64,000 nt of DNA from the NCBI RefSeq assembly GCF_050870875.2, contig NZ_CP194041.2, positions 2,046,001-2,110,000 on the forward strand. Reading direction: 5' to 3'. A model generated the notes under the pieces. The model worked only from the letters and a program-made list of their open reading frames with translations, did no database searches and was not told where the DNA came from. Below are positions 26,472-35,149 of this stretch, one piece after another (position 1 is the first letter of the stretch; each line of letters starts with the position of its first letter). Both the position numbers and the translations under genes were made by a program. The stretch is from Agarivorans sp050870875 (GTDB taxonomy: Bacteria > Pseudomonadota > Gammaproteobacteria > Enterobacterales > Celerinatantimonadaceae).

Positions 26472-28508
26472 TTATAAAGTAAATCGTTTGACTAACGCAT
26501 CTTGCTCTTGAGCTAATCCACCTAGTTCTTCACTGGTGCTCGCCACGATTTCAATACTTTCATAGTTTTCGTCACTAATGTCTGAAATTCTATTGAGGTT
26601 CGCAGAAATTTCAGCTCCGGTGGCTTGTTGTTGTTCGGCGGCAGCGGCGATCTGACTACTCATATCTGAAATTTGAGTAATAATCCCTTGGATCTCTTCC
26701 ATTGCTCCATTTGCATCAGAAGTTTGATCAATACTGGCTTGCATTTCTGAAGAACATTCAGACATGACTGTGACTGCGCGTTGTGCACTTTTTTGTAAGT
26801 TCTCAATCATGGTTTGAATCTCGGTGGTTGAATTCGTCGTTTTTTGGGCCAGAACTCTAACCTCATCGGCGACGACAGCGAAACCGCGCCCTTGTTCCCC
26901 AGCTCTTGCTGCTTCGATAGCTGCATTTAACGCTAGCAAGTTGGTTTGATCGGCGATACCTCGGATCACATCTAAGATTGAACCAATATTGTTGCTCATT
27001 GCATCTACCTCACCAATTACCGCGCTACTATCGTCGAGTCGCTCTGATAACTGATGGGTGGTGGTTATATTGTTACTCATTACAGAGCGCCCTGAATTGG
27101 CCGCGGCCTCTACTTCCATCACTTTTTCAAGGGTCATATTGGCACTCTGGGCAACTTCACGAACCGATTGTTCCATTTCAGTCATTGCGGCTGCGACCGA
27201 CGCAGTTTCTTGCCGTTGATTGTTGAGTTCGGTGGTCGCGGTATGCAACGTCACTGAGTTTCCTTGGGATACATTGGATAAGCTTTCGGCAGCTTCGCTA
27301 ATATCGTGCAGTACTGATCGCATCTGTTTCATCATGCTATTCGCTGAATCCGCAAGTTGACCAAATTCGTTACTACTTTGATAATCGACGGTTTCAGTCA
27401 TATTACCTGCAGCCGCAGATTTCAAGGTTTTAAGTAGTAGTTGCAAGGGTACTTTAATCGCACTTGCTACATTCCAGGCAACCAAGAAGGCTAAAGGGAT
27501 AACGATTGCCATTGCGATATATAGTCGTAGCCGACTGGTCGCTAGCATTGTATTCGCATTGGCCGACGCTTCGTCAACCAATTTATTGGCGATTTGATTA
27601 ATGTTGGTGAGTTGTTCGATGGCTTCGGTAATCAGCAATGCTGTTTCGTCGGTTCGGCGTGAAATTGCCTCTTTGTCTTGTGAGACCTTTAAGTGCTGGG
27701 CTAATACACCATCCTTTGCAGTGGTATCTTTAATAAATTGATCGATTTGATGGCCCATGTCGTTGCGCAAGTCTGGGATTTCATCCTCAAGATCGGCATT
27801 GGCTGAGTTGAAGTTTTTTAGCAACTTTTGATTACGTTGCAAAATCACTGCAATTTTTTCTGATTCGCTGGTATTGAGTCCATCGAGGGTATTCAATTCG
27901 ATCACTACCATCGCATTGAGAAAGCTTTCAGAGGCCCAGCGAATATAATCGTCATCTAATTCAACGACTTTATCTGACAAATTTTTCTTCAATTGAGGCA
28001 GCATGACTGATAGCTGATTGGTACTGCGTTTTACTGTTTGCAAATCAGCTAGATATTTAATGTTATCTGCCATGACCTGCTTGGCAACTTGAAAGTAACG
28101 TTCATCCAGATTGCTTAAGGAATCTAAATGAGAGCCTAATTCGCTATTCCCCTGAGCCATCTTGCGTAAGGTTGCGAGTGAAGAAACGAACTCTTGTTCG
28201 CTCTGTTCAAAGGCTTTGCTACTGACTTTAATCGCATCAGGTTTAGTCGATGTTAATGCATCTTTAAAAAACTTATCCGCGGTGAGTAAATCTACAGCAA
28301 AGTCGCTGCTCTGCAGTACCAGTGGTGTTGCTTCTTCGGTAACAACATTTAATTGTTGTTTGAATTGATTCCCCGTTTGCAGGGAAAGGACATTTGTTAG
28401 CACCATCATGAGTACTAAAAAACCGAAACCTATATTGACTCGGTGAACAATAGATATGTGTTTATAAAACTGGAGCGATACGCCTAAGCGAGCTGACTTT
28501 TTATTCAT
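26472..28508 (-). CDS. Methyl-accepting chemotaxis protein
   Basis: 678-residue chemoreceptor. A first membrane segment (about 25-47), a periplasmic all-helical sensing region of about 280 residues, a second membrane segment (about 325-345), a HAMP linker and a long cytoplasmic signalling domain are seen. The hairpin tip has the conserved AARAGEQGRGFAVVADEVR, which binds CheA/CheW. The C-terminus has no CheR-tethering NWETF-type pentapeptide. The ligand is not predictable. It is a single gene, facing a 638-bp gene-free region upstream. Confidence 0.95.
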   Translation of the reverse strand: MNKKSARLGVSLQFYKHISIVHRVNIGFGFLVLMMVLTNVLSLQTGNQFKQQLNVVTEEATPLVLQSSDFAVDLLTADKFFKDALTSTKPDAIKVSSKAFEQSEQEFVSSLATLRKMAQGNSELGSHLDSLSNLDERYFQVAKQVMADNIKYLADLQTVKRSTNQLSVMLPQLKKNLSDKVVELDDDYIRWASESFLNAMVVIELNTLDGLNTSESEKIAVILQRNQKLLKNFNSANADLEDEIPDLRNDMGHQIDQFIKDTTAKDGVLAQHLKVSQDKEAISRRTDETALLITEAIEQLTNINQIANKLVDEASANANTMLATSRLRLYIAMAIVIPLAFLVAWNVASAIKVPLQLLLKTLKSAAAGNMTETVDYQSSNEFGQLADSANSMMKQMRSVLHDISEAAESLSNVSQGNSVTLHTATTELNNQRQETASVAAAMTEMEQSVREVAQSANMTLEKVMEVEAAANSGRSVMSNNITTTHQLSERLDDSSAVIGEVDAMSNNIGSILDVIRGIADQTNLLALNAAIEAARAGEQGRGFAVVADEVRVLAQKTTNSTTEIQTMIENLQKSAQRAVTVMSECSSEMQASIDQTSDANGAMEEIQGIITQISDMSSQIAAAAEQQQATGAEISANLNRISDISDENYESIEIVASTSEELGGLAQEQDALVKRFTL

Positions 28509-29146
28509 AATTCCTCGACAAATTTTTTGCTAGCTATTTATAGTTATTATGTTTTTTTATTTATTAAAATTATGCCTTTACTCGTGCTGATATACTAGGT
28601 ATTAGATCACAACTCTACTCGGATAAACCCTTTGTTTATCAGCTTCGATAAAGAAAGCTTCGATAATTGAGTGTTTGCTATCGTTAGGCGAAAAAATTGT
28701 CTGAATATTCACCGGTTAGATGTTGAGAGGTGGTAAATTGGCGCGAAGGTTAGGCGTGGACCGAAAAATGGTTTATAAATAGGCTTTGGACTGCTTATCA
28801 ATTTGTCGTCTGTTAATTTATGCTAGCTTGATAAGCGAGTTATATGTAGATGTGTTTTACTACATATTGCGACAAACTTAAAATCCAAGTGATCTGGTTC
28901 CTCTGTATTAATTAGTCATTATTGTTTTTTGTTTCAATAGGATAGATGGGTGAGTGCTCAGCTAGAGGCTTTCTCTCAGTAGTTTGTCTGTCTTCGTTCT
29001 TTGGAACATAAATGCATAGCGAAAGATGAACAGTTTAGGGTTTATTCTCGAGAATGCTTATATTGATTGAATCATAGATTTGATATTCCATCATGATTAA
29101 TTCTATGTTGCGAGCATTTGTATTTGGGTATTTGGGATAGTAAATA
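28509..29146. other. Long gene-free region between the chemoreceptor and the lipoprotein operon
   Basis: 638 bp, AT-rich, with no credible ORF. It holds a 7-bp hairpin GATAAAC/GTTTATC (28622-28640), a direct repeat AGCTTCGATAA (28641-28651 and 28656-28666), and inverted 9-mers GCTTATCAA (28793-28801) / TTGATAAGC (28828-28836). It contains two divergent promoters and could contain a regulator site or a small RNA; nothing was recognised. Confidence 0.45.
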
Positions 29147-30586
29147 ATGCATCAATTTTGGCGTGTCGATAGCAACATTGGGGACCGCCGTAGCCAGTTG
29201 CGGTGTACTTGGCCGAAAATTGCAATATTTGTTATTGCGGCGCTCGTTACTGGTTGTTCAACAGCAGTGTTCAGTGATCTTTTTACCACTTATTCTGAAC
29301 AGTTAAGAGCGAGTCGTTATCAATTGACCGCAGGACAATTTGAACACGCGGCCGAGTTACTGGCAGAGGGAAAGGTAACGGATAATAGCTATTATTTAAA
29401 GCAGTTGGAACTTGGTCGAATGTTGTTTTTAGCGGGAGACTTTGAGGCGAGTCAGCAACACTTTAGTCGCGTCGATCAACAGTTAAAATGGTTATCGAGT
29501 CAAGCCGAATATCGCCTTTCCACAGGCTTACAACAGCTTTCTACCTTAGCGACCAACGATAATTTTATTCGCTACCATATTCCAGTGTATGAACAAGTCA
29601 TGTTGCACCATTATCAAGCGATCAATTACTTGCATAGCGGTGGTTTGGAGTCCGCATTGGTTGAAATTCGCCGCGCAGGACAACTACAGCAGTTGGCGAT
29701 GGAAGAACAGCCAGTGAGCTTAGAGACGCAATTGCAAGACTATCAACAGCAATACGATGAACTGTTGAAGCAATATCCCAGTCCCGATACAACGCTTCCA
29801 AATGCTTATCAGAACGGCCTTAGTTATGCTTTGTCTGCAGTTTTGTATATGGCGGCGGGTCAAGATAATGATGCCTATATTGATTATCGTAAAGCCTTAG
29901 CTTTAGCGCCTAAAAATCATTATTTGCAGGCTGAAGTTGCTCGATTGGGGCAAAAACTGGCGATGAGTGATTATCAGCAATATACCCCATTGAAAGCTCA
30001 GCCGCTGACTGAAGATCAAGGCTTACTCGTTGTTTTACATGAGCAATCTATAGTGGCTGCAAGGCAAGAAGTACGCTTTACCTTACCTCTCTATCACCAG
30101 CAGCGTTGGCAAACTTATACCTTGGCACTTCCGGTTATTTCTACCAAACCTCAACTGGCGATCCCGTTAGCTTTGTCTTTGGAAGGACACGATTTTGCAA
30201 CGCAACAATTAGTTCAAATCGATGCTTTAGCTGCCAAGCAACTACAACAAGATTTACCTGCAGTATTGGTGCGGCAAATTTTACGAGTGCTGGCTAAAGA
30301 CCAGCTGCGTCGAGAAGTGAACCAAGGCGACGCAAAGAAAGGGGAGAATTGGGCGAATGTTTTCGCAAATGTATACAATATAGTGTCTGAGCGAGCGGAT
30401 ACTCGAAGTTGGCAAAGCTTACCAGCATTGGCGCAAATAGCGATTAAACCGTTTGCTGTGGGAAAACATAAATTGACGATGTCTGGTCTGGGTGAATCAG
30501 AAGTTTCGGTTAACATAAGGCCAGGTCGAGTGACCTTGGTGTTGACCAACGATCTTGGTTCTACAGTTCAGTTATTTAACTTATAA
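29147..30586 (+). CDS. COG3014-type lipoprotein
   Basis: 479 residues with a lipobox LVTGC (Cys37) after a hydrophobic stretch; the leader is long, and an in-frame TTG near residue 18 would give a more usual signal peptide. TPR-like helices occupy about 50-260 (LEL-GRMLFLAGDFEASQQHF and YIDYRKALALAPKNHYL segments), followed by a beta-rich C-terminal half. Proteins of this family (COG3014) are found before ycfL and lpoB in marine gammaproteobacteria; their job is not established. Position in this operon suggests a link to the outer membrane or peptidoglycan machinery, which is inference from context. Confidence 0.8.
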   Translation: MHQFWRVDSNIGDRRSQLRCTWPKIAIFVIAALVTGCSTAVFSDLFTTYSEQLRASRYQLTAGQFEHAAELLAEGKVTDNSYYLKQLELGRMLFLAGDFEASQQHFSRVDQQLKWLSSQAEYRLSTGLQQLSTLATNDNFIRYHIPVYEQVMLHHYQAINYLHSGGLESALVEIRRAGQLQQLAMEEQPVSLETQLQDYQQQYDELLKQYPSPDTTLPNAYQNGLSYALSAVLYMAAGQDNDAYIDYRKALALAPKNHYLQAEVARLGQKLAMSDYQQYTPLKAQPLTEDQGLLVVLHEQSIVAARQEVRFTLPLYHQQRWQTYTLALPVISTKPQLAIPLALSLEGHDFATQQLVQIDALAAKQLQQDLPAVLVRQILRVLAKDQLRREVNQGDAKKGENWANVFANVYNIVSERADTRSWQSLPALAQIAIKPFAVGKHKLTMSGLGESEVSVNIRPGRVTLVLTNDLGSTVQLFNL

Positions 30587-30600
30587 AAGAGGAGTTGGTT

Positions 30601-30993
30601 ATGAAATATATACTGATAATGCTGTCGTTATTGCTGGTGGCTTGTACTGCCGATACATCTGGTATGATAGCCAATTCACAAAAGCCAGAGGGGAAACAAT
30701 GGCTGATTGTTGATAACTTAAATTTAGGACGAAAGTTAACCATCACAGAGGCGAGGAGTACTCAAAGTGCCGATCGACTACTGGGTATCGCAACGCTTCA
30801 ATCTTTATTTAAAGGCGACTTGAGTTTGCAATATCGATTCAACTGGTATGATAGCGATAATATTCAAATCAATGATGCGAGATCCGCATGGACACCGCTC
30901 ACTCTACATGGTCGTGAACAGGTTCAGATTCAGTCGGTCGCGTTAGTTGCTAATGCCCACCACTTCAAAGTTTATGTTAGAGAAGTTCAATAA
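30601..30993 (+). CDS. ycfL: YcfL-family lipoprotein (DUF1425)
   Basis: 130 residues. ATG at 30601 is chosen with GGAG 6 bp before it, over the upstream TTG at 30595. The lipobox LLVAC puts the lipidated cysteine near residue 15. The mature part is one beta-sandwich domain with FNWYDSDNIQI and a C-terminal VQIQSVALVANAHHFKVYV stretch, as in YcfL. Function unknown. It lies between the COG3014-type lipoprotein gene and lpoB, as in E. coli ycfL-lpoB. Confidence 0.85.
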   Translation: MKYILIMLSLLLVACTADTSGMIANSQKPEGKQWLIVDNLNLGRKLTITEARSTQSADRLLGIATLQSLFKGDLSLQYRFNWYDSDNIQINDARSAWTPLTLHGREQVQIQSVALVANAHHFKVYVREVQ

Positions 30994-31007
30994 CAGAGAG
31001 ATAAGTT

Positions 31008-31598
31008 ATGAAAACATATGTTTTAGCCGTTTCGATGGCAGCCCTTATGCTAAGTGGTTGTTCTAGCCAGGTAAGTTATGGTGATCCGCAAGCCGTAGAA
31101 ACGGTGGATGTTGCCTTTGGCTCTACGGATTTACAGACAATTGCAGGTCAAATGACAGACTCAATGGTTGCGTCGCCCTTATTAACGGAACTAACTCGTA
31201 ACAAACGGCCAATCGTATTTGTTGATAAGATAAAAAATAAAACGAGTGAGCATATCGATACTGAATCTGTTAGCGATACTATCAGTACCCGCTTGTTACA
31301 GTCAGGTAAGTTTCGATTTGTAGATATGACCACGGTGAACCAAGTGCGTGAACAGTTGAACTTTCAAAATGACGGTGGTTTAGTTGATCCCGCTAAAGCA
31401 ATTGCGTTCGGTCAACAAGTCGGGGCAGAGTATATGCTGTATGGCAACTTAGCGAGTATTGTTAAAACCAACAAAAAGACCAAAGATGTTTATTATAAGA
31501 TGACGATGCGTTTACTTGATCTTAAAACTGGTTTAGTAGAATGGGCCGATGAAACCGAGATCCGTAAGGCTGAAACTAAATCTACCTTTGGCTGGTAG
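31008..31598 (+). CDS. lpoB: PBP1B activator lipoprotein LpoB
   Basis: LpoB is an outer-membrane lipoprotein that reaches through the periplasm and stimulates the peptidoglycan synthase PBP1B. 196 residues; lipobox LSGCS near residue 18, then a short linker and the globular domain with FVDKIKNKTSEHIDTE near 70, the FRFVD strand, AKAIAFGQQVGAEYMLYGNL near 130 and LVEWADETEIRK at the end. The disordered linker of E. coli LpoB is much shorter here, as in other marine species. It is followed by nagZ after 13 bp. Confidence 0.92.
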   Translation: MKTYVLAVSMAALMLSGCSSQVSYGDPQAVETVDVAFGSTDLQTIAGQMTDSMVASPLLTELTRNKRPIVFVDKIKNKTSEHIDTESVSDTISTRLLQSGKFRFVDMTTVNQVREQLNFQNDGGLVDPAKAIAFGQQVGAEYMLYGNLASIVKTNKKTKDVYYKMTMRLLDLKTGLVEWADETEIRKAETKSTFGW

Positions 31599-31611
31599 GG
31601 GTATCGAGCCG

Positions 31612-32643
31612 ATGGGACCGCTGTTTTTAGATTTATTGGGCGCCGAGCTGAGTGCTGAAGAGCGAGATATGTTACAGCATCCCCTTGTGGGAGGTGTCAT
31701 TTTATTTAGTCGTAATTATCAGGAGCGTGCCCAGTTAATTGAACTGGTTCGCTCAATAAGAGCTGCGAGTAAACAGTATTTATTGATTGCTGTGGATCAA
31801 GAAGGAGGACGTGTACAACGTTTTCGGCATCAGTTTTCTTGCATACCTGCGATGGGGGATATTGATGCAGGGGCAAGGCAACTGAGGATGGCTAGTGTCG
31901 ATCTGGCTGAACAGTTGGGTTGGTTAATGGCCGTTGAGCTCAGAGCTTGCGATATTGATATTAGTTTCGCTCCGGTGCTGGATATCAACGGTTGTAGTGA
32001 TGTGATTGGTACTCGTGCTTTTAGTTCTAACCCTGAACAGATCGTTAGTGATGCGGGTGGTTTTATCTCTGGAATGCATCACGCAGGGATGAAGGCAACT
32101 GGCAAGCACTTTCCCGGACATGGGAATGTTAAAGCAGACACTCATCACTTTGAAGCCACTGACTCGCGCTCATTTGATGAGATTAAACGTTATGATTTAA
32201 GTGTATTTAGGCGTTTAATTAGTCAAAATAAATTGGACGCAGTGATGCCCGCACACGTAATTTATAGTGATGTTGACGATAAACCCGCAGGATTTTCTAA
32301 GCGGTGGTTACAACAAGTATTGCGTAAAGATTTAGGTTTCAAGGGGGTTATATTTAGTGATGATTTGTCGATGCAGGGCGCAGCCCTTGCTGGTGATCAT
32401 GTGCAACGAGCCGAGCAAGCCTTGACCGCGGGCTGTGATTACCTTTTGGCCTGCAACGATCGAGATGCCAGTATTCGCTTATTAGATGGCTTACCACATA
32501 CTCAGGTTGCACACCCCGATGCCTTGCGAGCAAAAGCTTATCCTATGACTTGGTCGGAGCTCACAGCATTGACTCAATATCGACAAATCGCTGCGCGCGC
32601 CCTAGAAATTCAGCAAATTAGTAGTGAACTGAGTGAGAACTAA
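31612..32643 (+). CDS. nagZ: beta-N-acetylhexosaminidase NagZ
   Basis: NagZ removes GlcNAc from 1,6-anhydro-muropeptides in the cytoplasm during cell-wall recycling, and its product can signal beta-lactamase induction. The start ATG 31612 (MGPLFLDLLGAEL) gives 343 residues, matching E. coli (341); an upstream in-frame ATG at 31549 lies inside lpoB. The catalytic loop reads KHFPGHGNVKADTHH with the acid/base His, and the nucleophile Asp is in SDDLSMQGA. The gene follows lpoB directly; E. coli has thiK between them. Confidence 0.95.
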   Translation: MGPLFLDLLGAELSAEERDMLQHPLVGGVILFSRNYQERAQLIELVRSIRAASKQYLLIAVDQEGGRVQRFRHQFSCIPAMGDIDAGARQLRMASVDLAEQLGWLMAVELRACDIDISFAPVLDINGCSDVIGTRAFSSNPEQIVSDAGGFISGMHHAGMKATGKHFPGHGNVKADTHHFEATDSRSFDEIKRYDLSVFRRLISQNKLDAVMPAHVIYSDVDDKPAGFSKRWLQQVLRKDLGFKGVIFSDDLSMQGAALAGDHVQRAEQALTAGCDYLLACNDRDASIRLLDGLPHTQVAHPDALRAKAYPMTWSELTALTQYRQIAARALEIQQISSELSEN

Positions 32644-32687
32644 ATACACTTAGTATTCATGCGGGAATATAAACAAGGAATCGCATC

Positions 32688-33236
32688 ATGATTATTTATT
32701 TACACGGCTTTGATTCTACAAGTCCGGGTAACCATGAAAAAGTACTACAGCTTCAGTTTGTCGATAGCGATGTGCGTCAAATCAGTTACAGTACCATTCA
32801 TCCTCGACACGATATGAGTCACTTACTCAAAGAAGTCCACAAACAGTTAATGTTGAGTGCTGAAGAGGAAGTGGTGATTTGTGGTGTTGGTTTAGGCGGG
32901 TATTGGAGTGAGCGGATTGGTTATCTATGTGGAATTCCCTCCGTTTTGTTTAACCCGAATTTGCACCCAGAGCGGAACATGCAGGGCAAAATAGAGCGGC
33001 CCGAGGAGTATTTAGATATTGCGACTAAATGTGTTGCAGAGTTTAGAGACAAAAATCGTGGTAATTGTACGGTTGTGTTGTCTGAAAATGATGGTGTGTT
33101 AGATAGCCAACTTTCAGCTGAAGAGTTACAAGATTATTATCCGATTATTTGGGATAGCCAGCAAGCACATAAATTTCAAGATATTAGTCGTCATTTACAA
33201 TTAATTAAGTCATTGCGGAGTCTACCTCGTCTATGA
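32688..33236 (+). CDS. ycfP: YcfP/UPF0227 alpha/beta-hydrolase-like protein
   Basis: 182 residues with the family start MIIYLHGFDSTSPGNHEKV and a GVGLGGYWSERIG nucleophile-elbow-like turn near 64-76. The elbow lacks the usual Ser of GxSxG (it reads G-V-G-L-G), as is typical of YcfP proteins, so hydrolase activity is unproven. It lies between nagZ and ndh, the E. coli order. Confidence 0.93.
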   Translation: MIIYLHGFDSTSPGNHEKVLQLQFVDSDVRQISYSTIHPRHDMSHLLKEVHKQLMLSAEEEVVICGVGLGGYWSERIGYLCGIPSVLFNPNLHPERNMQGKIERPEEYLDIATKCVAEFRDKNRGNCTVVLSENDGVLDSQLSAEELQDYYPIIWDSQQAHKFQDISRHLQLIKSLRSLPRL

Positions 33237-33292
33237 AATGATTGAGATCAGCGAATAGAGGCATTTCCCCCTCGTTTTTATAAGCCTTTTTT

Positions 33293-33320
33293 TTGTGATC
33301 CTACTCTCATTACGTATAAT
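33293..33320 (+). promoter_or_regulatory. Sigma-70 promoter of ndh
   Basis: TTGTGA (33293-33298), 16 bp, TATAAT (33315-33320), about 100 bp before ndh. The best sigma-70 match that I saw in the window. Confidence 0.6.
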
Positions 33321-33419
33321 ATGACGCAGCAGAGCGATTATTCAAAGGCGTAGTACATAATGATAAAGCCTTTTAAAAAGCGCTAAACACTTCAAGTTGT
33401 GAGAAGGAAATAAGCAAGA

Positions 33420-34715
33420 ATGACTAAAATTGTTGTTGTAGGTGGTGGCGCAGGTGGCTTAGAACTCGCGACGAGTTTGGGTCACAAACTTGGCAAACGA
33501 GGTAAAGCCAAGATAGTTCTCATTGATAAAAATAGAACGCATTTGTGGAAACCATTACTACATGAAGTCGCGACGGGGTCGCTAGATGCCGGAATCGATG
33601 CCTTAAGCTATCGTTCTCATGCGGCCAATCACGGTTTTGAGTTTCAATTAGGTGAAGTTGCTGATATTGATCGCGAAGAGCAGTTGGTGACGCTAAAAGC
33701 CATGGTCGAAGAGGAGCAGGAAGTATTACCAGCTCGGCAGATCGACTATGACTATTTAGTGATGGCAATCGGTTCCGTGTCCAATGACTTTAATACGAAG
33801 GGTGTCAAAGAGCATTGCATTTTCTTAGATAATCCGAGTCGCGCCAATTTATTCCACTCTCGAATGTTAAATCGATTCTTGCAGTATTCTCAAGGCGATG
33901 AATCACAACAGGGAGAAAAGGTCAGAATTTCCATTGTTGGGGCTGGTGCCACAGGTGTTGAGTTATCGGCGGAGTTATACAACGCGCTTGATCAACTGCG
34001 GGCTTATGGTGTACCAAATCTTAGCAGTTCAAGTTTGGCGGTTACGCTGGTTGAAGCGGGTGATAAAATTTTGCCAGCATTACCGGTTAGAATTTCTTCG
34101 TCAGCGCATTCAGAATTGCAAAAAATGGGCGTTGATGTTCGCACCAGCACCATGATTACCGAAGCCACTGCGGAAGGGTTAACGACAAAAGATGGCGAGT
34201 TAATTAAAGCCGATTTGATGGTGTGGGCGGCTGGCATTAAGTGCCCTGAATTTATGAAAGAAATCGGTGGGCTAGAAACCAACCGGATTAATCAGTTAGT
34301 GGTTAGGCCTACGCTACAAAGTTCACGTGACAGTAATGTTTATGCGATAGGTGATTGTGCCAGTTGTGCCTTGGGTGAGAAAGGCTTTGTTCCTCCGAGG
34401 GCTCAATCTGCACATCAGATGGCTTCCTTAGTTTACAAAAACATCCTACGTCAGCTTGAAGAAAAACCGTTACTTGAATTTGAGTACAAAGATCATGGTT
34501 CGTTGGTGTCTTTAAGTCGTTATTCTACCGTTGGGTCACTGATGGGTAACTTGATGCAAGGCTCTATGATGATTGAAGGGCGGATTGCTAGAATGGTCTA
34601 TATCTCTTTATACCGGATGCACCAAATTGCTTTACATGGTTATTTTAAAACAGGATTAATGATGCTCGTTGGGCGAATTAATCAGGTATTAAGACCGAAG
34701 TTAAAGCTCCACTAA
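33420..34715 (+). CDS. ndh: Type II NADH:quinone oxidoreductase Ndh
   Basis: Ndh oxidises NADH and reduces quinone at the inner membrane without pumping protons. 431 residues (434 in E. coli). FAD-binding GGGAGGLELATSLG near residue 8, the second Rossmann motif IVGAGATGVELSAEL near 173 for NADH, and the YAIGDCA segment near 305 are intact. The C-terminal stretch is amphipathic with hydrophobic patches fit for membrane attachment. It has its own promoter and a strong terminator hairpin. It follows ycfP as in E. coli. Confidence 0.96.
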   Translation: MTKIVVVGGGAGGLELATSLGHKLGKRGKAKIVLIDKNRTHLWKPLLHEVATGSLDAGIDALSYRSHAANHGFEFQLGEVADIDREEQLVTLKAMVEEEQEVLPARQIDYDYLVMAIGSVSNDFNTKGVKEHCIFLDNPSRANLFHSRMLNRFLQYSQGDESQQGEKVRISIVGAGATGVELSAELYNALDQLRAYGVPNLSSSSLAVTLVEAGDKILPALPVRISSSAHSELQKMGVDVRTSTMITEATAEGLTTKDGELIKADLMVWAAGIKCPEFMKEIGGLETNRINQLVVRPTLQSSRDSNVYAIGDCASCALGEKGFVPPRAQSAHQMASLVYKNILRQLEEKPLLEFEYKDHGSLVSLSRYSTVGSLMGNLMQGSMMIEGRIARMVYISLYRMHQIALHGYFKTGLMMLVGRINQVLRPKLKLH

Positions 34716-34735
34716 ATACAGGCTTTAAGATTCTA

Positions 34736-34772
34736 TTAGAAAGGCAATAACTACTGGTTATTGCCTTTCTAA
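34736..34772. terminator. Perfect 16-bp hairpin ending ndh and overlapping the convergent gene
   Basis: TTAGAAAGGCAATAAC (34736-34751) and its complement (34757-34772) around TACTG. It lies 20 bp past ndh and includes the last codons and stop of the gene at 34758, so it probably terminates both transcripts. No long T-run follows. Confidence 0.7.
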
Positions 34773-35141
34773 TCCGGCTTTTACTACGATAAAAGCGAAC
34801 ATCAAACTCAACCACAGTGTGAGCGCACTCAGCGCTTCAAATCGCCAATGATGTAAATTCATTAAATAGGCCTGGCTGAGAATATCGGCCAGCAATAACA
34901 CGAATACCCCCCATAACTGAAACGTTAAAGAGACCGTCTGCCACAGCTTGGGCAAGAGAAGACGAGATAGCGGAAGTGCGCCTAAAGCTAAGCCGACATA
35001 AAACCAATGATGGTCGGGATATAGTAAGCTGAGCAGCTTTTCTCCCATTTGACGAGAGCTAGCCGCGATTGCTAGCAATAGCCAGGTGCGACTTAATAAG
35101 GCGCAGCTGAATAGCACACTTGGTTGGTTCGCAACGACCAC
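34758..35141 (-). CDS. Small inner-membrane protein, unknown function
   Basis: 127 residues with about four hydrophobic segments and a Trp/Leu-rich composition. The start is GTG 8 bp after csiV stops, without a clear ribosome-binding site, so translation may be coupled to csiV. The C-terminal codons lie in a terminator hairpin. I do not recognise the family. Its position as the last gene of the PilZ-mfd-csiV strand suggests it is co-transcribed with them. Real coding status is likely but not certain. Confidence 0.55.
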   Translation of the reverse strand: MVVANQPSVLFSCALLSRTWLLLAIAASSRQMGEKLLSLLYPDHHWFYVGLALGALPLSRLLLPKLWQTVSLTFQLWGVFVLLLADILSQAYLMNLHHWRFEALSALTLWLSLMFAFIVVKAGLERQ

Positions 35142-35149
35142 TGCAGCGC

